Source of the DNA: Warburgia ugandensis
Lineage: Eukaryota; Streptophyta; Magnoliopsida; Canellales; Canellaceae
NCBI GenBank assembly: GCA_035236585.1
Contig: CP141130.1
Coordinates: 74,471,944-74,535,943, forward strand
DNA: 64,000 nucleotides
Reading direction: 5' to 3'
In this document: piece after piece, positions 46,761 to 60,914 of the stretch
How the letters are laid out: each line of letters begins with the position of its first letter
How positions within the stretch are numbered: position 1 is the stretch's first letter
Notes under the pieces: model-generated
The model's input: the letters and a program-made list of their open reading frames with translations, nothing else
Databases searched by the model: none
What the model was told of the DNA's origin: nothing
Program-made: the position numbers and the translations under genes

Positions 46761-47218
46761 AACAATTTAACCTCTAAATATGACTCTATCTATTTAAATT
46801 TCATAGATGCCCTATATTAGGCAACATGTTGAAACTCAAAAAGTGAACACAATGCAAATTTTTCTAAAAGGAGTTGACACAATTTGTCAAAGTGAGAATG
46901 AGGTTTAATGCATATAATGCAACTAGGTTTTTTTAATTTAATTATAAATTTAAAATAAAAATATTTTTTAACTTATTTTTTAACAAAATAAGAGAAATAA
47001 AAAAAACTTGGCAAAAAGTGGCCAACTCATGAGTGCAAAATACAAATTAACTCAAACCTCTTTGACTCAACCACTTTTTACTATAGTACAATTAATATTA
47101 TGATCTAAGGAAACAAGTCTCTAACAGACTCACTATATTATAATCTTTAGAGATGGAAAATATTCATCTTCTTAGACCATAGATTAAAATGGATATTCAA
47201 CGACCCATCTAGCTCGGT

Positions 47219-50200
47219 GTTGATATTTTCTGCAAGTGCACGGGCTATTGTAGTATAGCTATGCAAATACGGGTCGAACCCATAGGGACTCACTTTAGTT
47301 GGAGTTTTTAATAAAAATTAATTATTTGAAACTTGAAGAGAATAACGAAACTAGCCTAACCATTCAGATTTATTCAAATGATACACTTTAAATAACTTTC
47401 AATTCCAAAAAATAAAATAAAACTAATCAAAACATCTCTGAATCACACTGTCCGTGGATGGCATTGTCCCTAGATAACACTGTCAAAAGATGGATAAAAT
47501 AAAGCTTAATTGGAACAGGGACATAGATGTAAATAAACAGAGGATATATATGTAATTAAACAGGGGACGCAGATGTAATTAAAGGAATTGAACAGAAATG
47601 TCATTGCATTTAAACAGAAGGGCAAAACTGGAATTCTGTTTAAAATCTGGTTTTTAACAAAAACCAGGAAAAAAAACCAACTAAGAAGAGGGAAGCCAGA
47701 GACGATGGAGGATTCTCTCGGAGAAGATCCTCGGATTTGATGAGACGGGCAGACAACTGGGCATGCTCCTCTTTTGGGTTCGTCGTCTAAGCCTGTGATG
47801 AGATTGTGCCAGAGAAGCAGTGAGTGCAAAACAGAGGCGTCGTGGAAGCCAAGGAAGAAGAGGTTCTGGGCTTGGTGCGTGAAGATGGAGAAGAGGTGAG
47901 GGGAGGAAGGTGTGGTACGGCTAGCTAGGTCAGTTGGTCGGCGAGAACGAGGGAGAGATAAGAGGCCAGTCCGGCCAGAGCTGGTCTGTCTTGATGGAGG
48001 TAGGGGCCGGTGCTGGGCTTCCTTTTCTGAGCACAGGGCATCCCACTAGTTCATATGGAGCAGATGCCGTTGATCTGGAAAGTGGAGGCGACCTGGACGA
48101 GGAAGATAACGTATGGAACAGAGGAGCCTGGGTAGAGACGCCTAGCTTCTATTGGGCTAGCCTGGGAATTGGATAAAGTGTGAGAGCGTGGAGCAGTGAG
48201 AGAGGGAAACTGTGAAAACAACTTGTGCGGTGAATGAATGTGACTGTGGAGATGACTGATGGAGGGTGCAGGGTTGAAGAGGAACAAAAGAAATGGGTGT
48301 TGCGACTCTGAAAAGAAAGAAAGAAAGAAAGAAAAAATGGTAAGAGACAAAGGCCAAAGAAAAAGAGTGGAAGAACGTAGTGTTGGTGATGGAAGAGGGG
48401 AGGTGCCAATCTGTGCGACAGAGATTGGGTTGGCCTGGTGAAGAGCAGAAGATGGGAAGAAGGCTGGGGTGTGGGTGATGGTGCAAGAAGGAAATTGGAA
48501 AACAAGAGGATGTGAGATAGAGATGAAATACGGTAAAAGATAGTGAAAGAGATAAAGCACCAGGGAAAGGATGATGAAAAACTGGCCAACTAAAAGCAGA
48601 ACTAAGAAAATCCAAAACTCCCAAAACTCTCCACTTCCCCTCATACGGTTTCCTCTTTATAGCCTTTCCCTTGTTTTTCTCCACCTCCTTCCTTATCTTC
48701 ATCCAACTCCTTCCTTAAACTCTATCTATGAAGAGTTAGAGTTCTATGGGGAAACTTTCTCCTCTTCCAAGTAGAACTCCATCCTTTTAGGAATCCTTGT
48801 TGGTTAGGACTCTTGCCTTTTTTATCTGCACCGTTGATTATAGAGCTGAGCCATCCAACCTTCCTTCAGTTGATCTGCAAAATAAAAGACTAAATTAGAA
48901 TCATCTAAACCGTACATTAATCATTTAATACTCTCTAATGATCATCTAACCGTTGATTTTGAAAATTTAAAGTTTAGATAGTTAATTTGAGCCCAATTAA
49001 AATAATCAAGCTAAAATTTTCAAATTTGAACAGTTTGATGATCTAATTAAATGCTAAATTAAGGGTCTTTTAGCCAAAATTAAACACTTAACACACCCCC
49101 AACCAGCATTTTGCTAGTCCCGAGCAAAACATGCAGACAACTATTTTACAAAACTGGCACAAGATGCCACTTTCGTAGATACTCACGATTGCATTTAGCA
49201 CATGCAACAAGTCCTTGAACCTCTAGGTTACCCCTAGTGGACGAGTTATGCCTCATGAGGGTTTGCAATGAATATACCCACAAAATTCAATAAAGTCGAG
49301 TTCCCTATTTTATATCAGAGAATCCTCATTCATTAACAAATTGACTAGTTTTTCACAACTTAATGAAGAGGATTTGACAATTTTACACATCATACACATA
49401 TTAAAGACATTTTATTTGAGCTATTTCTCAGAGTGCATGTGTGTGTAAAGTCACATAAATCTTGACTTTTAATTGGATATGCTTTACACTCTATTAGAAA
49501 TATGCCTTACCTCAAATCCTCACAGGTATACGCTCAGAAATAAACTCTCAGATAAGGGGTTTAGCATATTCCTCTCATTATGTGACCGAATCCAACAAAC
49601 TGATGGTTCACATAATTCTTTTTAACACTTATGAGACAAAGGAAAGTGATCCCTAGGAGTGGATGTTAACATCAAGAATATGAGGGGTCTTTCACCTTAA
49701 TTCTTTCTTTTTATCTCCTCTTTAAGGCTATGTTCACCTAAGATCAATAGGTCTTTAACTAGGACGAAATGTAGGCTTAGGACAGGTTTAAAAAAGAGAG
49801 GTATAAAGATTTCAGAGGTTCAAAATTGAGTAGATGTCTTCGATGAATATCTGATAGGACAACTTTTCTTTTGGGTTTGTTCTTGAAGTGAATTTCTCTT
49901 TCAGACTTTGGTCTTTCTTTTCTTTTCTTTTCTTTTTTTCTTTGGAAGAAAGACATTTAATTCTTTTTCTCACTTCTTTGACTTTTTGTCCTATTTTTGA
50001 ATTTTTTTTCTACTCTACTCATTTTGAAGATGGGTAATGGTTATTTATTTTAATGGGTTATTTTGGGTTAAGGTGAATGGGTTTAAGAAAGAAAAGGCTT
50101 AATAACAGGCTCAAAAGGCTAACTAGTGGTATACTATATTGGGTAGGCTTTATGTCTCTGCACTGAGCAAGGATGACCTATATCATTTCCTAGGTTTCCT

Positions 50201-52380
50201 AAAGCCTATCAGATTCAATAAATTTTCTAGAATCAAAGCTATTACTCCTATTTATTCTTGATGTTTAACCAAAACAATGATAACCAGATCACACTAATGT
50301 ATGTACGCTGAAGAAATCAGGGAATTACTTATAACTCTCTAAAAGAAGATAGTCTCAAGTCTCACTAGGTTATAGGTCTCCATTGATTTTCCTCAGGGTC
50401 TCTAAGTCATACCTCTATATTAGTCTTGATTATGTGTATGTGTAAATGGTTTCGAAGAATTAACTTTCATAAAATGCTTCAACACATCAATGACATGTAA
50501 ACTACTTATATGCATTCCCATTAAGAAGTGAAAACAGTATATTTACTAAATTCTGAACATCCAATTCTCATCACAGTAAGGGAACTCTTCTTTAAAAACT
50601 TTTTGTTTTTTTAAAAATTGGCTTCAATTTTTTTTTCTTTTTACTCAAGAAAACTCAAAATCTCTAATGCATCTACACCCCCCAACCTAAATGAAACATT
50701 GTCCCTAATGTTTGAAAACATAGGATTTTATATGAAAGTGGAGAGATGTAGACTCTAAACCCTTGGGTTGCCTCCCAATGAGCACTAAGTTTAATGTCCT
50801 CAGCCAGACATTACCTAACCTAACTTCCTAACCCTAGAGCTAACTAGGTTAGCTTTATCTCACACCACTTCAGAATTTCATGGTAATCTATATACGGCCT
50901 CCACCTTGAAATCATAGGCGGTGATATGAATATAATATAGTAGATCACCGCAATTGTGAAGGTAGTGGGACTATATTGATGATCCCCCATCTTTAATATT
51001 TCACTGTAGTCAATATAATTGCTCCACATCGAAAAATGAGGTGAGGGTAACACAATAACTGCATGAACTACCGTGTAATTCCGTGGACCATATGGTGACA
51101 ACCAGTCCTTGTCTTGACCAAATTGAGGGATAATAATAACCATTCTATTCAGTTTATCATTTTCCTCTGTGTCTCTATCATTGTCCTGAACTGGGGTAAT
51201 AACCTGACTCTGCCCTTTTCTAATAGGTTGTTCTTGTATTACTTGAGGCGGGGACAAGGTTTGGCTGAAACCTTGGTTATCTTCTGATGTGTACCCTACA
51301 GTAAGTTGATGCATATCAACTGACTCTACTTCTTTCTGTTTGATAAGCACAAGTACGGTAGCAATTGGGCCTATATTATCATCTGATGTTTGTTCAAATA
51401 AGGCTACTAGGTCCCAATGAGGTACATCTTATATATTGAAAGGCTCAATTTGAATTTCATGCATAGGATGATCTATTCTAGCTTGCATTCTAGAAGTGTC
51501 CATTAGAGGCACAGTATCCAACAACTCAGGCATCTCCTCAATAGATGTGTCTTCATCAGAGTCATACAAATAGGTGGGACACGCATCTAGAGGATTAGGG
51601 TTGGATTTTTCTATAGTGTTATGCTCATCATCAATGGAAGCCTCTTCATAATCAGAATCAGGACATGACTCAAGTATATTGAAGGTGGAGATTTCTAAGG
51701 ATGGTTGTAGACTTTGTGACTCATAAGGATCATAAGAAATTTCCATCCTAGTGTCAAGAATAAATGACTCTATATTCCCCCTAATTTGTTTCAGTTTTGC
51801 CTCCAATTCCTACGTCTCTCGTTTTATTTCCTCAGTATAATCCTCCATCATTTGTCTTATTTTCTTATTCCCTTGTGCTATCTGTTGCAGTTTTTCCTCT
51901 AATAGTGGTTCTTTTTGTAGAGAAAATGACTCATAGGGTTGGTATTGTTGTGGCATTGAGGTACTGCAAAAAGGACTGAGCAGGATGAACGCATGATGGT
52001 TGACCCTGATATTCTGAATAATCATGGTAGTACTGACTAGGGTGAGACCATTGTGGTTCTTCCTGATATTAGTAATCTTGAGACCATGGTTGTTCATGAT
52101 GCTTAGCACATCCATTAGAGTCTTGATAATTTGTCTCAAAATAAAGATTGCTAGGGTATGTGAATGCATCAGGTGCATCCACTGGCTCCTAATAGTATTC
52201 ATTGTATATGGAGCTTGATCGGGGCCAGGAAGGGGTGGAATATGAATGCTCATAATAGGTATAGTCATTATGGTATTGAGGTTGTAGCGCAATTTGCCTA
52301 GAAGCTATTAGCCTATGCAATTGACTTTTCATAAGATCTAACCGATCCATCTATGCATCTAATCTCTGAAATTTATCCCC
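47219..52380 (-). mobile_element. Fossil Ty3/gypsy-type element, partial, minus orientation
   Basis: The left edge TGTTGATATTTTCTGCAAG interrupts dup1B, so it looks like a true element end. On the minus strand, in order: charged, gag-region-like remnants (about 52300-50844), a GTGCTCATTGGGAGGCAACCC block near 50770, a GGACAATGTTTCATTTAGG block near 50680, GGGACTAGCAAAATGCTGG near 49110, and an LTR-like end with GTCGACCC-like GGGTTCGACCCGTATTTGC near 47255. These blocks recur in plant Athila/Tat-group elements (from memory). It is old and broken in several places. The second end was not found, so the right limit is approximate. Confidence 0.6.
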
Positions 52381-54590
52381 TTCTTTTTTTTACTTATATT
52401 CAAAAAAATTAAATTAGATTAAATTATATGCCAAAATTAGCTCCATTTATTGACTTATATTCAAGACACAATATTTGGAGAATAGAAAATAGGTATAACC
52501 TACAAACAAAACAGCCATGTTTAGCTCACTAGACCCTCAATCTTGCCTTCTGCATGTGTAAGAGTGTCTTCAAATATCTCCAATAATTTCTCTTTCCAAT
52601 GATCCGAAGAAAAATCAGAACTTCTGTTTCTACAACTTCAATTTGGTTTTCTAGATTTAATGTTTAAAATTGGACTTTTCATATGGATATGGAATTTAGA
52701 GAAATAACATATTTGATTCCCATATTTGGGATTTGGAGTAAAGATTCATTTGCTAGAGAAGAAGAAAAGACGTTTATTTCTATTCTTCCTTTTTTTTCTT
52801 TGGCCATTCTTTTGTTTTCTCTCCAAGTGTTTGTTTATTTTCTTATATTACTAGATTACGAGTTTGAAAATATGACTTTAGAATGTGTTCAGATGCATCT
52901 AGTTGGTCTTAGGGGCGTAAATGGGTGACACTCTTTTCTAAAGTCTATCACAATGCTCTTTAGATGGCTCTTTAGGATAGGACTTATGGCAAATTCTAGT
53001 CTATCTATCTATCTATTTTGCATATATCTTTCTTCTCTATCAGTCTTTTTAGATGTTGTATGTTCTAAGAAATCATCCATTTATATAACCATTTGGGAAG
53101 TCCCAAATTCAATTACCTTTTCTTTATTTTTTCAACAAAGTAAGATGTCCCCACCTAAATTGGTGGTTTCGATCAAAGAAGGAGTGGGTATCCGATGCAT
53201 CTCGCACATGCAAACATACTAGTGATATATTAACAAAATACATGAAGAAAAGAAAGGGTATGGTTATCCAAAGTTGGCCCCTATCTATGCAACAATGAGA
53301 GATTCTTCTAGAAAGTTCTCAATAGGGTCTTTCTCCTAGCATTTCTCTCATATGGAAAGAGAATGAGGAAATGGGAAACCTCTTTCTAAAATTTAGTTAA
53401 TGGAGACAATATTATAATGAAATAACAATTTAAAAGAAAGGGCATTGATATCTTTTTCTGGAAAAAAATTTACCTGCTATGGAGATTCAATTCCAATCTT
53501 AATGGCAATTGGGTTATTGAAGAAAAGGGGAGAAATCTAATTGGATATTTGAAATTTTAGAAAAGAGGGGTTGGTATTTGATATTTCTTAAAAAGTTGGA
53601 AATATACTTGAAAATTGTTTCTTAGAATTACTTGCTTTTTTGCCTCAAATGTGGGTTAAGATTATAATTTTGTAAAATTTATTAAACAGCTTCAACCAAT
53701 TGTTTATCTCATGGATCTTCGAAGAATTACTTATTCAAAAATAAAATTTTTGATAATTATGTCATTCAATTCAAAATGAATAATCGAGGAAAATAATTAA
53801 AATCTAAAACAATTTCTTAATAAAATTTCTTTTAAGAAATGATGCTAGTGAGAAGTGTGAACTTGTAATTTATCTACTACCTCCTCTTTAGGATAATAAC
53901 ATTGTTTCCTTTAAGTAGGTCACACTTGGTTGGACATCCCTATTTGCTATGAGGAAGAGAAAATTGTCCTTTATAAGAGTATATTTTGATGACATAAGCA
54001 ACACTTTCCACTCCTAACCTTTGATTTAGGCATTATTTTATTTGTTGAAGAAATTTTATCATTGGTATTAAAGTCAGTATGGCTTTCTCAATATTTAAGC
54101 ATATTATAATTTACTTCTTTGGACTTTTCAAAGAAGTCCATGTTATGATTTGTAGATTGGTTTAACTGTCTCAAGTGCTAGTACATTTGGTGGGTCAACG
54201 TATTTTTCATCTTAGTTTGGGTGCATGAAAGCCCCCATTGTGAATTGCAGGGGTTTACGGTAAGACATAATTAAAAGAAAAGTCTCATTATGGATAATGA
54301 CCTATATCTCTTTTGGATGAAAATTGAAGCTTGTGCAACCCTTACTCTCCAATCTCTTTCCCCCTTGACACAAAATCTTGGCTTTGCCCTAATGTCATGC
54401 ATGGTAGTGACATTGGCATAGTTCATACTTGGCTACCTTAGCATAGGGTGCATAACCACCTTAGTATGGTGATGCATGACCATTAGCTTTCAAACATAGG
54501 ATGGTATTTTAGGATGGATTGATCTTGATAATCGAACTCAAGCTAGATTGGTTTAGGGTTTTGAGTTTGCTTTGAAATGGAGCTATCATG
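52381..54590. other. Intergenic sequence, nothing recognised
   Basis: AT-rich, without a supported gene. Small open frames at 52683-52928 and 52953-53222 are hydrophobic and low-complexity with no recognisable motif. Confidence 0.45.
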
Positions 54591-54851
54591 ACCATAAGTT
54601 TAGATTTTGGAGTGATCATTTTGGATTTGGATTGGATCACAGACTTGAGTTTGTTTCTTAGGCTAGATCACTTAAATTTGGGTTCAATCATGGCCTTTGA
54701 TTTGCTCTTATGCTAGATCATCTGGATTTATATTAGATGATGGCATTTGAATTATTGCAAGGCTAGATCACTTGGATTTGTGATGGAACATAGCCTTCAA
54801 TTATGTTTTAGCTAGATATTAGCATTTGTTAAGCTAGAACTAGATCTTATG
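54591..54851 (+). repeat. Degenerate GCTAGATC repeat, left part
   Basis: Irregular units with GGCTAGATCA.TTGGATTT and AGCTAGAACTAGATCTTA. The array is cut by the solo LTR at 54852 and resumes at 59064. Confidence 0.6.
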
Positions 54852-57800
54852 TGACAACCCCGAGTTTTTAAAATACATTTTTATAAATATTTCCAAAGGT
54901 AGGGCCCTTATTAATGAAATTTTTTTTAAAACCAAACAACGAAAAATGTTTTATTTGAAATTGATTTTTTAGAAACCCCAATATCACTTTAGCTCTCTTC
55001 CTATACATATTTTTTTGTATAAAATAAATTTATACTAAATGACAATAGAAATACATTTATTAAAAGCAGGATCCATCTAGTGGTTCACATACATAGCCCT
55101 TGTATTATTATATCAAATGTCCAAAGTACACAATCCAAATAAACTGACTACTTAATACAAATTTCTAAATGGTAAATACCTTGAATCAGTAGTAGGGCAG
55201 TTGATATCTTTGAGTTGTGATCTACCACTCTTGTCTTCCTATATCTGAGATATTGTAAACATTCAAACATTTATAATACCTCAACAAGCTATGCTTTGTA
55301 GGGTACTTAAGAAGCATATGTAACCAACAATGTAACTCAAAATCCAATAATTCTTTAATAATTCCAATATTCATATCCATCACATTTTACGTCCATAAAG
55401 TAATTCAATTTCTATGTATTATATAATGTATAACAATTTCATCATTTAACTTCTCATATGAACCTTCTATGAACTATACTATACACATATACTGTATGTG
55501 AGTAAATCCGTTAAGATTATGAATTATAGTTAATAATGCTATCAGTAATATAATAATATTCATTCCTATACTATACTGGTTTCAATATCAACACCTACCA
55601 CCATATGGCATCAATATCCATCAACACCTTCCACTATAGGAGGTCAATATTCATCCAGTCTTCATTGGGAATTATCCCTTCACAGGTATCGAGCATCTCA
55701 TCATGCCATTACATAAGTAATCTCATTATGCCTTCTCATATGCACCATAGTACAAAATACATAAAAGATTACTATGCTGCAGTCTCAATTCATACCAATG
55801 CGCTGGATGACTATCTAAATACTCCACTGATACCATGATGGAAATACATTATGTCACTACCTATATGGGAAGACAGGACTTTTACAGTGGTGGGCTTCCC
55901 ATAATTGCCCCACCCTACTTTTAGCCTCTCGTTGGGCATGATCCATAACATCATCAATTTTCAGAGAACGAGTGGCCAAACCCGCTAGCATAGTATCCTC
56001 AAGCCTATGCATGTCTAAAACAAAACCACAAGCCTCCATACTTGTATGGAAAATAATTATCGTATTAGCAGGGTATTTGCTTGTTTATATAAAAGTTGTA
56101 TCAACATCTTCATCCTTATTAGTTTGGTACTCAAGTACTAAGGATGAAATTTCATAATCTATATTCATGTTTAAACAGGTAATATGATTCTAGAATTTCC
56201 ATAACCATAATTGCATAAGTCTAAGTATAACATCATTAACTGTTGCATCATAAATAATTTAAGGCACTTGTAGTATTTTAATTGAATTATTTAATTTCTA
56301 CAAATCTCATTATAAGATCATGTTTAAAACATAGATCTTTAAAGGAATGCATTCTTAAGGGTCCAGCTACCTCCAATGTGATAATCCCAATACTTAAGAT
56401 AAGCAATGATCTTGATCAATGTATAATTCAGTGTATCTATCAAATCATGTGTGTATAATGTCATTCCTCAATTTTATATGTACTTCTTGTTTGATCTTTT
56501 GATCATCCTTAAATATGATGATCTGGATCATTTTCTTTGAATACTTTGATCAATGGTTTATATCTTCTAACTTCTAATTTTCATTGATCTCTATTTGATC
56601 TATAATCTAATCATCTTTTAAGGTTTGATCTATAATTCTTAGACATACCTTTGATTATCATTGATCATCATGATCTCATATTTAATCTTCCTTGATTATA
56701 GTCATCTTACTTAAAGGCTTATCTGATTAATAGATTATAGCCTTTGATTGTCAATTTATGGTTTAAATATTATTCTTAAGTTAATCAATGTACAATCAGT
56801 CTTAGTATGTTGCTAATTGAGCAATGTTTTTTATTTATCTTTCCTAAATCTAGACAACTCCTCCTTATTTCTTAATTTGACTAGTGCTTACTAGTTAGGT
56901 TCTGCTCTAAAAGTGGGCAATAAAATCCTCATGTTATGAGGCATTTAGACCTAATCTAATGTCAACAAAAGGTATGGGAAAATTACTTGGATTTTAAGAC
57001 ATCCACTATAACCATGATGTTCAGAAGCCACTAGAGTGACAATAGATCGTATCCTTCTGCAATGGTCCTATGAACTCGATACCCTAAGTTCCTCTTTTAC
57101 TTGATTTTAAATTTATGTCCAATAATTTAATCATGACATTCAAGGATGCTAATTGATTCCTAGGTGGGCTATGAATCTGATAACGAAATCCAATCTTTAT
57201 CTTATAAGGGGTCCTATGGGGCCTTTACTAACATTAATTCCAATTCACTATTAAGCTGTAAATAAGCAAAAATGTAAATCTACTTTTCGGTTAATCAGAT
57301 CTTGAGTTTCTAAATATTTTTGAGTTATTTTCTAATTATTTCATATTATGCTAAATCTAACCGTTGATTAAGTTTAATAAATCAATCTACAAATAGATCA
57401 GATGCAATTATAATAAAATATAACAATTTCAATTATAATAATACATATCCAAAGTTTTCTTTTTGATCTAATGGTCAAATCTAACTTTGATCTATTAGAT
57501 CTAGAGTTTTGATCTTAATCAATAGTTCAGATAATAATTTATCATATATCTAAAAGATCTTACTAGTTGATTAGGCTTATCTCATCAATATATCATTTAT
57601 TCAATTTTTTCAGATGGTTTGATCATCCTTGATCTAGTTAATCAAAGACATTTTTATGGTTTTTGCCTTTTGATCAACATAAATGGTCTTCAGATTTTAA
57701 ATTTCATGATTCTGTTATATTCTACTTGTCAGTACGATTCTAATGGATCTTTCAGATCTAAATTTGGAGTTGTATTAACTTCTGAATCGCATTTTTAAGT

Positions 57801-59058
57801 TTTCAGAAAATTTTAACGATCCAACTTTGATTTGGATCCAAAAATGTGACAAAACGAATAGATTGTGTGTTCCCATCATAGAGATGCTACGCGTGTCATG
57901 GTCAGTTCCCAACTGCATCGCATGCGCAGAGACACACCCGTAAGGTGCATCTCTGTTGTGCGTTCCGTTCCAGAGTGCGTTTTCAATGCGTAAATTCGGA
58001 GATCAGTGAGACAACCTAATTTAGACCATTGGATCACCCATCTCCATATCAATGCCTAGGATGAATAGAAACTTTATTGTTTTTTCTTATCTAGGAGTTT
58101 TGGGGTCCCACGAACTCATTGGATAGTTCAGTCCTGTGACCCTATTTATCATGAAGGGGACTAGAAAATGAAGAGGGGGAAGAAGGGTAACCTACCTAGA
58201 ACGTCTAGAGAAGAGAAGAACACTGAAAAAAGCGAAAACCTTGCCGGAGAAGAGATAAACGCCAGAATCCAATGATCAGTGAAGATTACACAATGATTTC
58301 ACCAAAGATCCTCTAATAAACATAGGGGAAAGATAGAATGGATTGAGCCAGACAAGATGATCAGTTTTGATCTCTAGAATATAGGTGGAGATTTTTGAAA
58401 AATCATGAAAGGTGCCACAGGGTAGAAGCCCTAGGTCTGTCAAGGACGACGCATCTATGGACGTGCCCCGACATTATCCTAGGTCTTTGTTGTCGGGGCG
58501 TTTGCAGACATTCTTCCAGAGAAGAGAGAGGAGAGAGAAAGAGGGAGAAAAAGAAGGAAAAAGGAGAGAGAGCAAAAGATGGGAGGGGAAAACTTGAAAA
58601 AAATTTCATGTGAATTTTAGGGGAGTATTTATAGGCAAAATTTTGTTTTTTAATTAATTTTTAATTATTTATCCCACTAAATTTTATTTAATGGAAGTGG
58701 AATTTTCACTACCTCCACTATCAGCTTTATGCTAGCTGATTTATGTCTTACATCACCTTAGACATCATATTATACCTAACTTTGTAGGTCCCACAAAAAG
58801 GTAAAATTATCATTTTGCCCTTTTAATTCTAAAAATTAAGAAAAATATGAATTTTTCATCCGAACTCCATTTTCAACGTGCTTATAGTTGTTGGACTTGA
58901 TTTTTTTAGTACATTCCAAATATATATGTTTCAACTCCTGATTTTATTTCTATTAAAAGTTGATTTTTAAGAATCTAATATTTCAGTCTAGTTTTTCAAA
59001 AAATTTAATTTATATTATAAATAGCTCAAATATAAGTACAAAAATTAGGATTATTACA
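54852..59058 (-). mobile_element. Solo LTR, Ty3/gypsy type (4.2 kb, minus orientation, fossil)
   Basis: On the minus strand it begins TGTAATAATCCTAATTTTTG and ends CTCGGGGTTGTCACA, with target duplication TCTTA (54847-54851 and 59059-59063). Shared with 27880-32257: TTTATAAATATTT.CAAAGGTAGGGCCC near one end, GATC-rich stretches, a TATA-like CCTATAAATACTCC around 58625-58640 (minus) and a CpG patch at about 57880-57990. Confidence 0.88.
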
Positions 59059-59063
59059 TCTTA

Positions 59064-59330
59064 GTCGTCACATTTGTGTTGTGACTAGATCTTACCATTC
59101 ATTAGAGTAGAACTAGATCTAAGCTGTTAAATTGTATTTTGGACTTATCTAAGCAATCACTAAGCTAGGGCTAGATCTAAATTGCTAAATTGTATTTATG
59201 GGCTTGGTCTTAGCAATTATTAAGCTAGAGCTAGATCTAAGCCATTAAATTGGATTTTTAGGCTAGATCTAAATATCATTTAGGTTAGGGTTAGATCTAG
59301 TCCATTAAATCTTTAATAAAGTCTTTTTGA
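59064..59330 (+). repeat. Degenerate GCTAGATC repeat, right part
   Basis: About four ~60-base units: AGCTAG.GCTAGATCTAA, then ..TTAAATTG.ATTTT, then CTAAGCAATCA.TAAGC. Continuation of 54591-54851. Confidence 0.65.
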
Positions 59331-59609
59331 GAGATTTAGTTTAGAATTTTTAGCAAAAAAGGATGCCTATTTGAGTTATATGTGAGGTCCATCTTTTATC
59401 CTTTTATTTTGTTTATTAAGAGCCCAAAAACTTGTGCCAAGTTTAGATACAGAAAGAACCCACTTTCTTTTGTTTTCTTCTTCTTCTTTTATTTTTATTA
59501 CGAGACATGCAGAGTCCAAAAGGGGTGCCTAGTTTTGTTTTTGATGGAACCCACTATCTAGTTCTTTGATGGGATAAAACTCCAAAGAACAAGAGAAAGA
59601 ACAAGGAAT
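59331..59609. other. Short intergenic stretch
   Basis: Includes pyrimidine-rich CTTCTTCTTC near 59480. No gene is seen. Confidence 0.4.
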
Positions 59610-59990
59610 TGTAGACTTGAGGTGCTAAATATCTCCCAAATGGAGAGCAAGCAGCACAAACAATAGGCACTAAATGTCCCAAATCAAAGAACAAGTAGAC
59701 ACGAATAATAGGCATTGAATGTCTCTTAAATCAGATAACAAGAAGGCATGAATAATAGGCAATGTCTCCTAAATTAGAGAACAAGTAGGCACAAATAGTT
59801 GACACTAAATCTCTCATAAATCATAGAACAAGCAGGTATGAATAATAGGTAGTTGATGACTCCTAAATTAGAGAACAAGCAAGCATGAATGATAGGCACT
59901 AAATGTATCCCAAATTGGAGAATAACCGAATGTTTCTTTAATCAGAGAAGAAGCATGCAAAATAGGAAGGTGCTAAATCTCTCATAGATT
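59610..59990 (+). repeat. ~50-base minisatellite-like repeats
   Basis: About seven diverged units built on GGCACTAAATGTCTC, then AAAT.AGAGAACAAG.AGGCA, then GAATAATA. Confidence 0.7.
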
Positions 59991-60430
59991 GGAGAACAAG
60001 GAGGCATAGAGTAGAGTAGGGAAAGATGATAGAAGAGAAAATATCTTTAACTCTTGAAAGCAATAACTCTTGAATATCTCTTTTCTTTCTTAAAGGATCT
60101 CCTTGTACTCTTTTTTTTTCTTTCTTTCTTTCCTTTTTATCTGCGTTAGGGGTATTTATAGAATTGAGTAAAAGCTAGAGAGAGATGGAAAAGTGAAAAT
60201 GGTTTCTTTAATTAGAGAAGAAGCATACAAAATAGGAAGGTATTAAATCTCTCATAGATTGGAGGACAAATAGGCACAGAGTAGAGTAGGGAAAGATGAT
60301 AGAAGCGAAGAATTCTTTAACTTTTCAAAGCAATAACTCTTGAATATCTCTTTTCTTTCTTAAAAGGATCTCCTTGTACTTTTTTTTATTTTTATATTTG
60401 CGTTAGGGTATGTATAGAATTGAGGAAAAG
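59930..60430 (+). repeat. Two ~260-base direct repeats
   Basis: Both copies run TTTCTTTAAT.AGAGAAGAAGCAT..AAAATAGGAAGG to GCGTTAGGG..T.TATAGAATTGAG (first from about 59932, second from about 60202). They are high-similarity tandem copies at the right edge of the minisatellite. Confidence 0.8.
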
Positions 60431-60914
60431 CTAGAGAGAGATGGAAAAGTGCAAATGGTTAGGAGATCGTTAGAGAGAGAGAGAGAGATAGGTAGGTTGT
60501 GTTGCGCACAGAAGTGAGGGAGATATAGAAAGGGATGGGCCTGCAGTGATGTGTAGGGAGTGGGAGTTAGAGAGAATGGGAAGGGAGCTTGCCTAAAACT
60601 TGAGGTAATGGGGCGTTTGATGGGTCCCACTTCTTGTAAGAAAGGGAGATTGTGAGAGGGAAAATATAAGAAGGGGGAGGTGGATCATATGTAACATAAG
60701 AGAAAGGAGTGTTGGGCATGGAAGAGAAGAGAGAGAGAGGGGGGTGGGGTGGGGAGGGGACGTGCACAGAGAGAGAGAACGTGATTGAGAGAGAGTTGGG
60801 GAGAGAGGAGTAGATTTGGTGGGTCTCCATTTCTTTCCTTATGTTTTCATTCTCCAAATACTAACGAGATTCTCCTAAATCTTCTTTCCAAAGTTTTCTT
60901 TAAAAAAAAAAAAA
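60431..60914. other. Purine-rich intergenic stretch
   Basis: GA-rich runs (about 60472-60490 and 60725-60800) give spurious open frames on the minus strand. No gene is supported. Confidence 0.5.

Larger units (their letters stand above)
41112..47218 (+). repeat. Segmental duplication dup1, copy B (interrupted by the RTE LINE)
   Basis: Colinear with 135-2631. It contains the LINE at 42562-46162 and a private ~230-base stretch at about 41816-42047. The homology ends at 47218, where a fossil LTR-type element begins with TGTTGATA. Confidence 0.88.

Noticed and set aside
48051-48702. Three overlapping minus-strand open frames up to 197 codons
   Set aside because: Pyrimidine-rich low-complexity sequence inside a fossil element; hydrophobic runs arise in every frame.
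52683-53222. Small hydrophobic open frames as a membrane-protein gene
   Set aside because: Short, AT-driven, without conserved motif or splice context.
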